Below, in pieces: positions 20,701 to 33,426 of a DNA stretch of 64,000 nt. Positions within the stretch are counted from its first letter, which is position 1, and every line of letters starts with the position of its first letter. Position numbers and translations under genes: made by a program. The notes under the pieces were generated by a model that saw only the letters and a program-made list of their open reading frames with translations, was not told where the DNA came from and did not search any database. Origin of the DNA: Auriscalpium vulgare (lineage: Eukaryota; Basidiomycota; Agaricomycetes; Russulales; Auriscalpiaceae). The stretch spans positions 1,798,001-1,862,000 of the forward strand of contig JAHBBC010000002.1 in the NCBI GenBank assembly GCA_019915015.1, in the 5' to 3' direction.

Positions 20701-23700
20701 CGTTGAAGCGGAGGACGTTGGTGGTCAGGAAAATCGAGGTCGATCGACATGCCAGCTGCGGGGGGTCGCACGTCTCGGAGACTCGTAGACCTGGATGGTA
20801 ACTCCGGTCTCTTTCACCGCGGCTAAGCATGAGCCAACGAGAGAGCCGGTCCATGTTCCAGAGCTTCCGCGTACGTCCTGGGCGCGGTCGGGGCGAGCAT
20901 CAAGCAAAAAGAACGATATCGTACGTTCTCAGCACGATCATGAGCGGCAAGCTGAACGCTGCCTGGGGCGCGCAATGGCCGCATGCTCGGCACAGCGCGT
21001 CGATGTTCATGCGAAGCGTGGTCTGGCAACAGTTGACAGGATATGAACGTCAGTATATCAATAACTGCAGGCGAACCACACTCACCTGCCTTCAGCGCGA
21101 TCCTTCTCTGGAAGGACCAGATTGAGCTTGAGCAATGGAGCAACAGCGGCGAGCATGGCGTCCTTGTGCGTATTGACACCGAATCGTCGTTAACTGCTGA
21201 GTATAGCAGTTCAGCGGTCGGTTGTTTCTTGAGGACAATCTGCGCATGAGAGGTTATGCATCAAGCTACGAAGGTCGTAGGGCCAGTGATGTGCAAATGA
21301 GAGCGTTGACGGTGGTACGCACTTGTGCGCTCGCAGTCTGCACGACATCGTCCGTCGCCCCTTGCCTGCGCGGAGAGCTTCAAGCCGCCCCTCCTATACG
21401 TCCTTCTAAAAATGCCCGAAGGCGATTGGGCCGCGTGTCCGTCGAAATTCGCGGCTGTGTCTGCAGCGCAAGGAACATGTTGCGGATCAAACCGACGTCA
21501 GCGATCGAAATATGTCGTTTCGAAGGTGCTGAGCGCGGGGGCGGTGGGGAAAATATGCTGGACGGAGCCTGGGTGATTATGGTTTAGTGGGGCTGCAGAT
21601 GCGACCGAGAACGGATAACACGTACCAGGTTGGCTCTCCTTGTGCGCTCCTCGAGTCCGCTCAGTACCCGCGCCACGCCCCTACGACCCCAATCTGCCAC
21701 TGCCCCGCGCTCTCTCTGCAGGACGTGAGCCGCACCACCGCACGATGGTTACGCCTCATCCACAGGCCCAGATAACGTGTGTGGTTGGATTGCGGAAGTA
21801 TTGCGCGGCGGGGTTGCGTATGCAGAGGCATTGAACGGAAATGGGCAGGCGACAGCCAAGGCGCGAGCGACCAGCTTGCATGACCACTTGCTCGCTGCAC
21901 ACAAGCTCTGTAAGATCGTCAGTAAACATCCGTAGTCTGTCGCGAACAGAGACGCACTGTATCTCCTTGAAAGACACGGCGATTGCGTGCCTTGTGGCCT
22001 GAGCGTCGCCTTGCGCGGGTGGAGTGCGACGCTAGGTATGGCTTTCGAGCGTACCAGGGTCGTCGGTGAGGATCAAGTGAGGACGAGGCAAGCGCGGGCG
22101 CCCAACTTTGAGGCAAGATAGTGTCTTAGTGACTCTAGGCGCGGGCGCCCTGGGTAACAAAGCGGACATATCGGCGATATGGTCCTCGACGTTCGACCCG
22201 ATCTCAAATCCACGTGCACACCTGCGCCGCTTCCTTCCTCCATGCATATGGTCAATTGCCGCCCTGACACTTTTTCGCCTGGTCTTGCTGTGTCGTGATC
22301 GCACACCGCATCGTCGACCGGACCGAATTCTGCCCACTGGCACAGTGGACTCATTATTTCACGTTGCCCACGTCCCAGCTTTCATGGCAACGACTGTAGA
22401 ACATCCACCCGCGACTATACAATATTGACAGGATCGTCTCGCGCGGCCTGCACAACGACACGCCAGTTTCCGCTTCGAATACATGGCACCTTGGATTACA
22501 CAACTAAGACTAGGACATAAGCTCGACAGTTAGTTCATTTGTGTGACTGACGCCAGCGAGCCGTCATAATACAGGGCCAGGCCACGAACGCACGACAAAG
22601 TCCCTGCGTTGGAGATCTTCTGCTTTGTGCGGTGGCAGTCGCTTTCGGATGAGCGGGGGGATGGCGAGACGGTCCGTGAGCGTCGGTACTTCAGCATGAG
22701 CCAGGCCGAGGTGCAGTGCACGGGCAACGGACGGAGAAGATCTAACACACACCTGGTGGTGGTCTGCGCGATGCGTAGCTGGCTGCGCGGCCTGGCGCGA
22801 TGGTCCCAACAGTCAGTATAGCAATCAGCACTCGCTTTGAAGACAATTCGAGCATTTCGTGCGATTTCTTCCATGATCTTGCAGCGAGCTGGACACATCA
22901 GACGACGACGTAGAGGGAATAAGTCAGCATGTGCGCATACATTCAGAATTCTGACCACGTACCTGCCGCGTGGGCACCTGCGCTCCTCGACAGAGATGCT
23001 GCCTTGGGTGCATCAATCTGCACGGCCTCGTCCGCCGCCTCCGTGCACGTTTGCGCGTCCATCCTTGCAGCAGCCAACTGGTTAGCCTACCGACGACCGC
23101 GAGCTGCTCGTACATACGTGGCGTGCGCGTCTCTTTTGGCAGGTCCTGCGCCGTGTCTTCGAGCGTCACGCAGGATGGCGCAATGTTGCGGATGGAGAAG
23201 ACGCACAGACCCGCGAAGAAGGTCGTTGCAGAGATGATGAACGCATGGGCACTACTTGTTGCGATGCAGAATGTTGGATCGCGGGGTTGGGGACGGGATG
23301 CGTGCCGCTGCACCGGTAACGGACGGAGGACCCCGATAGCGCAACCACGTTCTGTGATATCTGCGAGTGATTAGCCCATGCAACAGTCCAAAAGACTCTA
23401 TATCAGATAGTGCTCGCCACGTAGAGCACTGCGTGTGATCACGTACCTAACGCCTGCGCTGCTCCAGCTCCTCGACAGCCCCGTCGCCCCCTCTCGATTA
23501 CGCGCCACCCAGACCCCGCAGCAGTCATTGGGTGAGTTCGTCGAATGCCCCGATTTGCGGGTAGTGGCGTGCTGCAGCGTGTGCGTCCATTGTACAGGGT
23601 TGCGCCGGCGTGTCTTCATAAGCGGGCTACGCAGCGCGTGGGCGCTGGGCAGGATGGTGCGCAGAGCGTCGGTCAGTTTCGAATGTGTCCGGGGGCTGTT

Positions 23701-24490
23701 CGGGGCAGGAGGGGGAGTCGTTGAGGCGGATGTCGTTGGTCTCGATGGACACGCTGGCTGCTGGGGGCCAGTCGAAAGTCGCAGCTTTCCGCGGCAGAAA
23801 TTGGATAGAGGCACCGCCGACTTGCCAAAGCCGTGGCTGAACGGCTGCGCGCGGGACAGAGTTGCGAGGGAAGATGACGAGTCGAGATGGGAGAGGCGAC
23901 CATGGCAAGTTCCGCCGTCCGTTCGCCTGCGGGGCACCAAAGCCAGAGTCTGCAACAATCAATCAAGTTGGTCAAGCTCAGTGCGTAGAGTCGAGACGCA
24001 CCTCACACGTCGCATTGAGGTTTCCAGGTGGCCATGTGCGTGTCTAGCATGTAGAAGCGTAAGTCCAGGCACTCAGTTCGAGTATGTTGAGCGTGGCGAG
24101 ACCTGGCGAGACCCACGGAATGAATGCGTCAACAAGGGCCAACTTTGACGCGCGCGACATCGTCTCTACGTCGTCCTCGAGCGCAGCGCACTCTCAGCTT
24201 TCCACCGGGATATTGTCTTCTAAACCACCTAATCCGCAAGTATGAACCCCCCACAGGATACAGATTCCGGCCAATCGGCCAACAGAACGTGTGTGTGCGC
24301 GCAATACTAAGTACTGACCCTGACATATTGCACATCGACAGGCCAAACCCCCCCGATTCGCAGCGATCGGGAGCAGAGTACGCCGTTTCTTATTCATTCG
24401 CTGCCTGTGATTGAAGTCCATCCGCGATAGAGCTGTGATCGGCGACGTGCAAGGAGGGGCGGTCCAGCGCCGCATCGACCGCCTCACGGA
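17700..24490. other. Degenerate region without an intact gene
   Basis: Only short, mutually overlapping frames are present and none has convincing coding structure. The sequence is CpG-containing and not obviously RIP-mutated. It contains diverged copies of one unit, described separately. Recurrent words such as AGTATATGCGCACA appear at 18830, 20385 and (diverged) 22925. A few minus-strand pieces look membrane-like (for example MLNVVSAIFYAVCLTV). That would suit a decayed tandem family of membrane proteins, but I cannot name it. Confidence 0.4.
20250..23850 (-). repeat. Three diverged direct copies of an unidentified unit
   Basis: Segments about 20250-20800, 22800-23100 and 23350-23850 align with each other in the same orientation. 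They share ACCACGTACCTAACGCC or a variant, then GCTCCTCGACAG. The first and third also share GCAGCAGTC(G/A)TT(A/G)GGTGAG, then a GCGTCCATTTGACAGGGTTGCG-like block. On the minus strand an intron-like GTACGTGG follows the conserved GTCGAGGAGC. Frames are broken in all copies. This looks like an old tandem gene duplication in decay. Confidence 0.45.
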
Positions 24491-24563
24491 ATTCACGGAG
24501 ATCAGTGCGTATTTAGCTGTCAACCATTGTTTGCACCGTAACTGAGGCCGTCGTCGTGGTCAG

Positions 24564-27500
24564 TGATTCGTGCGCAGGGCCTGCCCCGCTTGAAGAATTT
24601 GCTCGGCAGGGAGCGGCCATTCTTCCTCGTCGTCACCGACGGAGTGAAGACAAAGACCACGCGAGCCAGGAGGAAGGAGCAGCATGTCACATGTACCTTC
24701 ATGCTCAGTGGATTGTAATTACCGTCACTTTTCTAGGATCATGCCGCGAGCTGACATTTCGCAGCGATCTTGAATTGGCATCAGACATCACGATTCGCAT
24801 CCTCGCGAAGCGGCTGCTGCGCAAGAACAAGCTCTTGGCGACAGTCAAATGTCCTCTGAAGTCGATCCTCGCATGTGCACAACAAAGTGCGTATCGTTGA
24901 CACGATGGGTTTCTATCCGCTTACGAATATCTCTCAAAGATACGGACTTCAATTCTGGTGTGCCTGGAACCACACTAGACACAACGGTCAGGCTTTCGAT
25001 CTCAGTCCTTTCTAGTCTTCCTGCTCTCGAGTCCGCTCCTGCTGTCGCTGCTAAACCGGTCCCTATGACATCTCCGATCCTTGATGTTCGTCCTCAAGCA
25101 GCGGCGCTTAGCGAGACACCATCTGCACTATCTATGTCAGATCTTCTGCCAGCAACTGAGGCCGTCTTGACTACTGCTCCGCAGAACCTGGAACACATAC
25201 ATACCCCATCAAAACAATTGGAAGGTGTAGAGGCTATCAGCAAAGCTCCAGAAGCTGTGGGAAAAGAGATAGATGTATATGACACATGGGAAAGTGCAAT
25301 GGACAAGTTTCAATGGTTTGTGAATGTGGTTGATGATATTGCAGAGGCATGTCTGCCTTTCTTCTTCTCTGACATGATCTGAGAAGTTATGTTTTTAGAT
25401 CCACCCATATGTGAAGGCAGCATGGATGCTGCTATCAGTCGTACCAAAGGTGTGTGTTGTAGCTGCTGTCAGAAACTATGAGACCTTGACATAAATTGGA
25501 TTCTTCAGACTTTCTTGAAGCAGATTCAACTTGATCAGGATATACATGACCTCTTCTCCACTATAAGGGATACATTTGAACTTCTCAAAGAAGCTAGACA
25601 GATCATGCAGACACCTAAGACAAAACAGGCAGATATACTCATTACTATGGTGAAGTTGATACACTCTGCTGGTGAATTTATTCAGGCATATGCAGCAGAA
25701 CCATCATTTTGTAAGTTGTGAATGATATCAAATATGGACACAATTGGGCTAATCCTTTTCTAGTGAAGCGATTATGGTCAAACCACTTTGGCTCAGCAGA
25801 TGCAGAGATCAAAAGATACAATCAAGCTCTTGTTGGTTTACAAAAGAGCTTTTCAGACCATGCTACAGTGCATACTCAAGCCAATACCATAGAGGCAGTA
25901 GAACTTATCAATGGACTGTCCATTCAGCTGAAAGAAGTATTGGAGATGATGAAGGATGAAGGTAGTCATCCCATGTCACATGTAATATTCAACTAACACT
26001 TTATTATACAGGCCTGAACAGAGAAGTTGATAAATTACTGGTTTATTATGAATCAGGCTCCTCTAAGCATCCTAAAGTGAATACTGGGTGTCTTGCTGGT
26101 ACCAGGACAAGATTCTTAGACCATATATATGCGTGGATAAAAAATCCAGAGTCAGATCATGCCCTTGTATTGTTTGGCAAAGCAGGCACAGGAAAATCAT
26201 CCATTGCACATGAGATTTTGGAACATTTTGACAATACCAAGCCATCTATAACATCCTTTGTCTTTGTGAGGTCAGAGTCACAGAATGCATTGCGCAATTT
26301 TTTGCCAACACTGGCTTATAATCTTGCCAGGTTGTATCCCTCATTCAAATCTGAACTGGGCAAGAGTATGAAAGAGTCAGAGTGGCTAGGTACTTGGCAA
26401 TATAAGAATCATTTCAACTGTCTTTTGCAGCAACCATTTGACAAGTTACAAACTGAAAAGGCACCACCTATTGTAATTGTGATTGATGCCTTGGATGAAA
26501 GTGGTGACACAGTAGATAAACATGGATTGCATGCTTTCCTAGCACAAAACATTTCAAGGCTTCCTTCAAATATTCGAGTCTTGATCACTTCTAGGACTGA
26601 AGAAGACATTGTGGATGCTTTCAGATGTGCTCATTCAGTTCAAATCAAGTACATGGATGACCCGATACTGGCAGCTACTACCAATGATGACATTCGGAAA
26701 TATATATCTCAGGAATTATCAGATATTGCACCTAAAGTCATTTCAGAGGAGAAATTGGAGAAGACTGTAGAACAATTGACAGCAAGAGCTGAAGGTCTGT
26801 TTCAGTGGGCTGCAGTGGCATGTGAATACATTCACAAACCACCTACAGGCTTGACAACACTAAAATGCATCATACGGCTATTGGCCTCTGAGAAATTCAG
26901 ACCCCTTGATACCTTATATGAATTGGTTCTTGAAGCAAAATTCAAAGACTCTCAGAGTCAGTTTACTTCTGTGCTTGGCCAGCTTCTTTCTGCTTATGAA
27001 CCACTTCCTGTGTCTGCCCTTACAGCCCTACAACAATTTTGCAACTTAGATGAGGATCATCCACCTGAGGATGAGGACACAGAGCTAGTCACAACTATAT
27101 TATCTCATCTGGGCTCACTTTTGAGTAATGTGTCATCTACATCGGACCTCCCTGTTATACCACTTCACACATCATTTCGTGACTTTCTCCTTGAGAAAGG
27201 GAGAACCACACTGTTTCATATTGATATAGCTCAAGCGCACTGCAGCATGGTGAAATCATGTTTGAAGGTCATGCTTGACAAGAATGGTCTCAAATTCAAC
27301 ATTTGTGATCTTACTACATCACATCTGGTGAATAAAGATGTGTCTGATCTTCAGGCTCGCATTGAAGCAAATATTCCATTACATCTATCATATGCTTGCT
27401 GCTTTTGGGGTACACATTTGCAACACTGTGGTTTTGAAGAAACACTATGTACGGATATTAAAGCATTATTGGAGACAAAGGCTCTCTACTGGCTGGAAGT

Positions 27501-30500
27501 ACTGAGCCTTACAGGCAAAGTACAATTTGCTTCACAAATGTTACAATCTTTGAAGTTGTGGCTGGACCAAGGGGTAAGTGGGCTGTATCTGGAAAACTGA
27601 CAATACTGACATAGTTGAGGTTCCAGGTGAATTCAAGCTTAACCAAAACCTTAACCAGATACATGGTTGTCAAACTCAGAACACTTGTGGATGATGTGAT
27701 CACATTCGTGCAGTATTTTGGTGTTCCAATATCACAAAGTGCACCACATATCTATCTTTCTGCTCTTCCATTTGCACCAAGAGACTCTTGGATGCTCAAG
27801 CAGTATACATCAAGATTCCCCCGGACACTATCTCTCAAAAGAGGGCAGCTGGTGAAATGGCCTGCACTGCGGATGATTATTCATAGTCAAGCAAGAATAT
27901 TAGAAGTGTGTTTCTCACCAAATGGCCAGACCATTGCCTCAGGGTCGTATGACGGGACTGTACATGTCTGGAATGCAGCCACAGGTGCCACAGTTGCAGG
28001 GCCATTTGAGGGACACACAGGCCCAGTTCAATCTGTGGCATTCTCACCAGATAGCCAGAGTATTGCCTCAGGGTCAGGTGATGGGACTGTGCGCGTCTGG
28101 AGTGCAGCCACAGGTGCCGCAGTTGCAGGGCCATTTAAGTGCCATACAGGCCGGGTCCAATCTGTGGCATTCTCACCAGATAGCCAGAGCATTGCTTCAG
28201 GGTCAGGTGATGGGACTGTGCGCGTCTGGAATGCAGCCACAGGTGCCACAGTTGCAGGGCCCTTTGAGGGACACACAGCTATAGTTGAATCTGTTGCATT
28301 CTCACCAGATGGGCAGAGCATTGCCTCGGGGTCAGATGACTGGACTGTGCGAGTTTGGAATGCAGCCACAGGGGCCCTAGTTGCAGGCCCGTTTAAGGGA
28401 CACAGAGACTCAGTCCAATCTGTGGCGTTCTCACCAGATGGTCAGATCATTGCCTCAGGGTCATATGACGGGACTGTGCGCGTCTGGAATGCAGTCACAG
28501 GTGCCACAGTTGCAAGGCCATTTCGGGGAGGACACTGGGTCATATCTGTTGCATTCTCACCGGATGGCCATAGCATTGCTACAGGGTCACGGGACCAGAC
28601 TGTGCGAATCTGGAATGCAGAGTCACAGGACAGAACACTGCAAAGCTGGAATGCAGCCACAGGGGCGGCAGTTGAAAGGCCATTTGTGGGACACACAGAC
28701 TTAGTCCGATCCGTGGCATTCTCACCAGACGGCCAGAGCATTGCCTCAGGGTCAGATGACCGGACTGTGCGACTCTGGAATGCAGCCACAGGTGCCACAG
28801 GTGCAGGGCCATTTGAGGGACACACACATACAGTCCAATCTGTGGTATTCTCACCAGATGGCCAGAGCATTGCCTCAGGGTCAGGTGATGGGACTGTGCG
28901 AGTTTGGAATGCAGCCACAGGTGCCACGGTTGCCGGGCCATTTTGGGGACACAATGCAGCCACAGGTGCCACAGATGCATGGCCATTTCGGCAACACATA
29001 GGCTCGGTCACATCTGTTGCATTCTCACCAGATGGCCAGAGCATAGCCTCGGGGTCACATGACTCAACTGTGCGAGTCTGGAATGCAGCCACAGGTGTCA
29101 CAGTTGCAGGGCCATTTGAGGGACACAAAAGTGCAGTCCAATCTGTGGTATTCTCACCAGATGGTCAGAGCATTGCCTCAGGGTCAGGTGATGGGACTGT
29201 GAGAGTCTGGAATACAGCCACAGGTGACACAGTTGCAGGTCCATTTGAGGGACACACAGGCATGGTCCAATCTGTTGCATTCTCACCAGATGGCCAAAAG
29301 ATTGCCTCAGGGTCAAATGACCAGACTGTGCTAGTCTGGAATTCAGCTACAGGTGCCAAAGTTGCAGGGCCATTTGAGGGACACACAGATTGGGTCCGAT
29401 CTGTAGCATTCTCACCAGATGGCCAGAGAATTGCCTCAGGGTCAGGTGATGGAAGCGTGCGGGTCTGGAATGCAGCCACAGGTGCCATAATTGCAGGGCC
29501 ATTTTGGGGGCACAATGCAGCCACAGATCCCACAGTTGCATGGCCATTTCGGCAACACATAGGCTGGGTCACATCTGTGGCATTCTCACCAGATGGCCAG
29601 AGCATTGCCTCAGGGTCAGGTGATGGGACTGTGCGCATCTGGAATGCAGCCACAGGTGCCACAATTGTAGGGCCACTTGAGGGACACACAGGCCCAGTCC
29701 AATCTGTGGCATTCTCACCAGATGGCCAGAGCATTGCCTCAGGGTCAGATGATCGGACTGTGCGAGTCCGGAATGCAGCCACAGGTGCCACAGTTGCAGG
29801 ACCATTTGAGGGACACACAGAGTGGGTCCAATCTGTGGCATTCTCACCAGATGGCCAAAGCATTGCCTCAGGGTCAGATGACCAGACTGTGCTAGTCTGG
29901 AATGCAGCCACAGGTGCCAAAGCTGCAGGGCCATTTAAGGGACACACAGATTGGGTCCGATCTGTAGCATTCTCACCAGATAGCCAGAGCATTGCCTCAG
30001 GGTCAGGTGATAGGACTGTGCTTGTCTGGAATGCAGCCACAGGTGCCACAGTTGCAGGCCCATTTAAGGGACACACAGACTGGGTCCAAACTGTGGCGTT
30101 CTCACCAGATGGCCAGAGCATTGCCTCAGGGTCAGATGACGAGACTGTGCGAGTCTGGAATGTAGCCACAGGTGTCACAGTTGCAGGGCCATTTGAGGGA
30201 CACAAAAGTGCAGTCCGATCTGTGGTATTCTCACCAGATGGTCAGAGCATTGCCTCAGGGTCAGATGATGAGACTGTGCGAGTCTGGAATGCAGCCACAG
30301 GTGACACAGTTGCAGGTCCATTTGAGGGACACACAAGCTCGGTCCGATCTGTGGCATTCTCACCAGATGGCCAGAGCATTGCCTCAGGGTCATGTGACTT
30401 TACTTTGCGAGTCTGGAATGTGGCCACAGGTGCCATAGCCGTAGGGCCATTTAGGGGACACAGAGGCTGGGTCACATCTGTTGCATTCTCACCAGATGGC

Positions 30501-30935
30501 CAGAGAATTGCCTCAGGGTCATGGGACCAGACTGTGCGAGTCTGGAATGCAGCCACATGTGCCACAGTTGCAGGGCCGCTTGAGGGACACACAGGCCCAG
30601 TCAAATCAGTGGCATTCTCACCAGATGGCCAGAGCATTGCCTCAGGGTCAGATGACGAGACTGTGCGAGTCTGGCATGCAAAGCAGTGGGATTCACCAGA
30701 GGACAGGATCAAAGAATGCCTTGGGTTTACAGGCCAATCTGTCATTGATGAACAAGGTTGGATTCACTGTGGAGATAACCAGCTTCTTATGTGGGTTCCC
30801 CCTCTACATAGACACAGTCTTCATCGCCCAAGCAACATCTGGATGAGCACCTCACAACAGGAGACAATGCTGGATCTTCTGAATTTTATTCACGGGAGAG
30901 ACTGGGTGAAATGTTCAGCAGGAGATATATGTTGA
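24564..30935 (+). CDS. NLR-type STAND receptor: C2-like, NACHT, 21 WD40 repeats
   Basis: This is a fungal NOD-like receptor with the architecture of HET-E/HNWD-type allorecognition and immunity proteins. It would act in the cytoplasm as a nucleotide-dependent switch with a ligand-sensing propeller domain. The N-terminal C2-like domain reads RAQGLPRLKNLLGRERPFF and DLELASDITIRILAKRLL across a 50-nt intron (24715-24764). Exons 24940-25346, 25399-25449, 25509-25710 and 25764-25961 follow, then a NACHT exon 26012-27573. The NACHT domain carries Walker A GKAGTGKSS and Walker B IVIVIDALDES. The intron at 27574-27626 leads to the WD40 exon. The C-terminal cap after the propellers is shared with the pseudogene at 35.3 kb. 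The intron at 25347-25398 uses a GC donor. The first exon and true start are unresolved; the visible part begins after a likely acceptor at 24563. Confidence 0.85.
27895..30690 (+). repeat. Array of 21 WD40 repeats (129-bp unit) in the NLR gene
   Basis: Successive units of 43 codons follow the pattern xxVxSVAFSPDGQSIASGSx then [20 protein letters not shown] then GHT. I count 21 units, which equals three seven-bladed propellers. Units are highly similar at the DNA level, and differences concentrate at the two residues before the first Val and around the SxDxT turn. Two units (8 and 12) carry an extra insert containing AWPFRQHI. Long antisense frames here are a by-product of the repeat codon pattern. 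Confidence 0.85.
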
Positions 30936-31740
30936 CAGCTGGGTATGGTCAGATGTACTATACATGTTGAAGAAAGCCGATGCTGCGCACGGCAGGTGAT
31001 TCCATCCAATCAGGCAGACTTATATATTTGAGATCAGATGAGGATGAGCGACACAGTTGTTGAAACATTGATCACAAATACCTGTATGGCCAATTGAATA
31101 CTCACAGTGCTATATATACAAGACATAACTTGAGGAAGAAAAAGACAGGAAGACATGGCAGGATGATATGATATTCAACAACATTTCTTTCCCTTAGTGA
31201 ATGAAATATTGCGGACATGGCCTAAGAATGTGAATATGGAGTAAAGTCATAATGAGGTCCATTAGATAAGCCTGGAGTGAGAGAATAAATTTTGTGAGAC
31301 ACACAGAAGCAAAAAGAAAGATGACATTTAATGAAGGATAAATGCGCTCAAATAATAAATATAATGATGGGGAAACCTCGGTGAGGATTGGGTGAAACTG
31401 TGTAGCATCTGTGGCCTGATCACACCACCATGTATAAATGTATTGGAAAAGAGCAAATTCTGGGAAATCATTGCCTCAGGACAGCACCAGGAGCGCAAGA
31501 AAGATGCCTGGCATACATGTTCTCATTTCAAAAACAATGGAAGACAAACAGATATGTGGCAATAATGACGTTGAAAGATTAGTACATATTGTGTAAAGAA
31601 AATGCCCAGAGAAATCAATTCATCGATACCTGCACAACTACTCATCCGATCAACGCGAGCAAAACACCGTTCGAAAGGTTTTCATCGCTGCTTTCAATGA
31701 ATACAGAATTCAGGAAATTCGACTCACAACTGATTGAGCT
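30936..31740. other. 3' flank of the NLR gene, no gene seen
   Basis: AT-rich sequence without a supported gene. The stretch TGTTGAAGAAAGCCG at about 30966 recurs at 32132, inside the CACTA remnant. Confidence 0.35.
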
Positions 31741-33426
31741 ATGAGGGGTACAAGATTTTTGGGTGAACTCGGGTCAGGACTCGGGTGAACCCGTAAAGTA
31801 TACCGAAAAAACGACACGAATGACATATAAATGTCCGTTAAACGATTGCTTTAATCCCTCGAGTACGTGCTTTCCCTCCTGTATCTAACGGCAACTAAAT
31901 TTTTGCAGAGTTCAAGCTGCGATAAGATTGGCGCTACATCAAATATCAACTCAAGTGGAAGCTGACGGATGACCCTGAGGTATGGAAGGAGATAGAAGAG
32001 AAGCGAGGCGCATGTTAGACTCCCTTGAGCGTGATTCCAAACTTCATGCCGTCGAGGGACACGCCACCGGACTTCACGCATGGTGCTTTGCTCGGTATGA
32101 TTTCATGCACCCCTCATACGATATCATTAACATGTTGAAGAAAGCCGTTGCTACGCACAGCAGGCAATTCCACGCAGGCATGGGAACTAAAGTTAAGAAG
32201 AAGATGTCATGAATTTGAAAATCTGACAATTGATACCTGTGACAAGTGAGAGATTTCCTGGGAATTTAATATTCTGAGTCTTTCCTTAGCAACTTGTTCA
32301 GTTGTATTTGATTGAAATGAAAAGGGAGCTACAGTAAATATATACTTACATATGATGTCTATTCATTTGGAGTTTTACACTTTTGCATTTTGTTATTTGA
32401 AACAGGAGCACTGAATGAAATCATTTAAATTAAACATGTGGGTTATAAAGAGGGATCATATATTGTGCATAATATATAGATAAAAACAATAAATTAAATG
32501 AATTTAAAATCGATTTTGTTTTTGGAAAACACGGGTGAGCCTCGGGTGAACCCGTAAAGTGTACTTTACTTTGTACTCCGACACCCTTTTCGAAAGAACT
32601 GATTCCCAATGTGGAATCAGAACACAGCCCTAATCGCAGGTGAAGTCAAACATTTGACAAACGGTATCCTTGTCAAGATGGGGATGTTCACGGCACAATC
32701 GCGCAATGACAAGCCACTCGAGAAGGTCGACAAGATGCTGTCAAGAATCACATGGCCCTCGTCGATGAGCCACGTTCCGAAGAAGGTGCACACCTCGCTA
32801 TTTCACCGTTATCTTTCTTATGCTTCAGGACACATCTGGCCTCAATCTCGAAGGCGGACGAGTGGCGCAATTTTGCCCTCGTTCTTCCTCTCGTCTTGTT
32901 CCATGCCTTCCAGATTAATGGCGAAATCCCGGACAAGGATGCGCCATATCCTAAGGACTCCACGAAGGCAAGCGAAGGGCTCGATCAGTCAGAAGGTCTG
33001 ATGGAGCAACGCCGTCGCGCAAACCTCGGACGACAAGCTGATGCAACGACAAGTGACTAGGAGGAGAATTACGACACTGAAATGGACAGGAACTACCGCC
33101 ATCACTATACGAATTTCCTCAACTTCCTCTCCGGCAATCGCATAAATCTGTCTCAGTCAATTACCCCCGACGAGGTACGGCGAGCTGAGAATTACCACGG
33201 CCGCATGATGCGCTCTTGGGCTGATATGAAATGCCATCTCACTCTGTACTGCCACCTCATGATGCACGGTGTGCCCGCAATCTATCGACTCGGCCCCGTC
33301 TACAGCTTCTGGTGTTTTGGAAACGAGCGCAACAACGGCCGACAGGTGAAGGTCAATACCAACGGACACGGTGGCGGAGAGCTTGAAGGGACGCTCATGA
33401 GAACCTGGATCAAGCGGATGTTGCTG
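31740..33426 (+). pseudogene. CACTA (En/Spm) Tnp2-type transposase remnants
   Basis: Disconnected plus-strand pieces match the C-terminal half of Tnp2-family transposases of CACTA elements, in order. DKMLSRITWPSSMSHVP appears near 32727. KADEWRNFALVLPLVLF with NGEIPD follows near 32850. The DUF4218-like end comes last (LGPVYSFWCFGNERNNG, then VNTNGHGGGELEGTLMRTWI), running to about 33415. Frames are broken by shifts and an AT-rich insertion (about 32215-32560). The catalytic core upstream is absent, and the 3' end is cut by the SINE at 33427. The repeat CTCGGGTGAACCCGTAAAGT flanks part of it (31780 and 32541). Confidence 0.65.

Noticed and set aside
17700..24490. RIP-mutated repeat
   Set aside because: The region keeps many CpG and CpA sites and is not strongly AT-biased, so decay by ordinary mutation is more likely.
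27895..30690. CRISPR-like regular repeats
   Set aside because: The whole unit repeats with no unique spacers and it encodes WD40 blades in a eukaryotic gene.
27877..30745. Long minus-strand and alternative plus-strand frames across the WD40 array
   Set aside because: They arise because the 129-bp unit lacks stops in several frames; the true frame has Walker and WD40 motifs and joins to NACHT by a good intron.
31780..32565. LTR pair marked by CTCGGGTGAACCCGTAAAGT
   Set aside because: The similarity is limited to about 24 bp at each place, far too short for LTRs.
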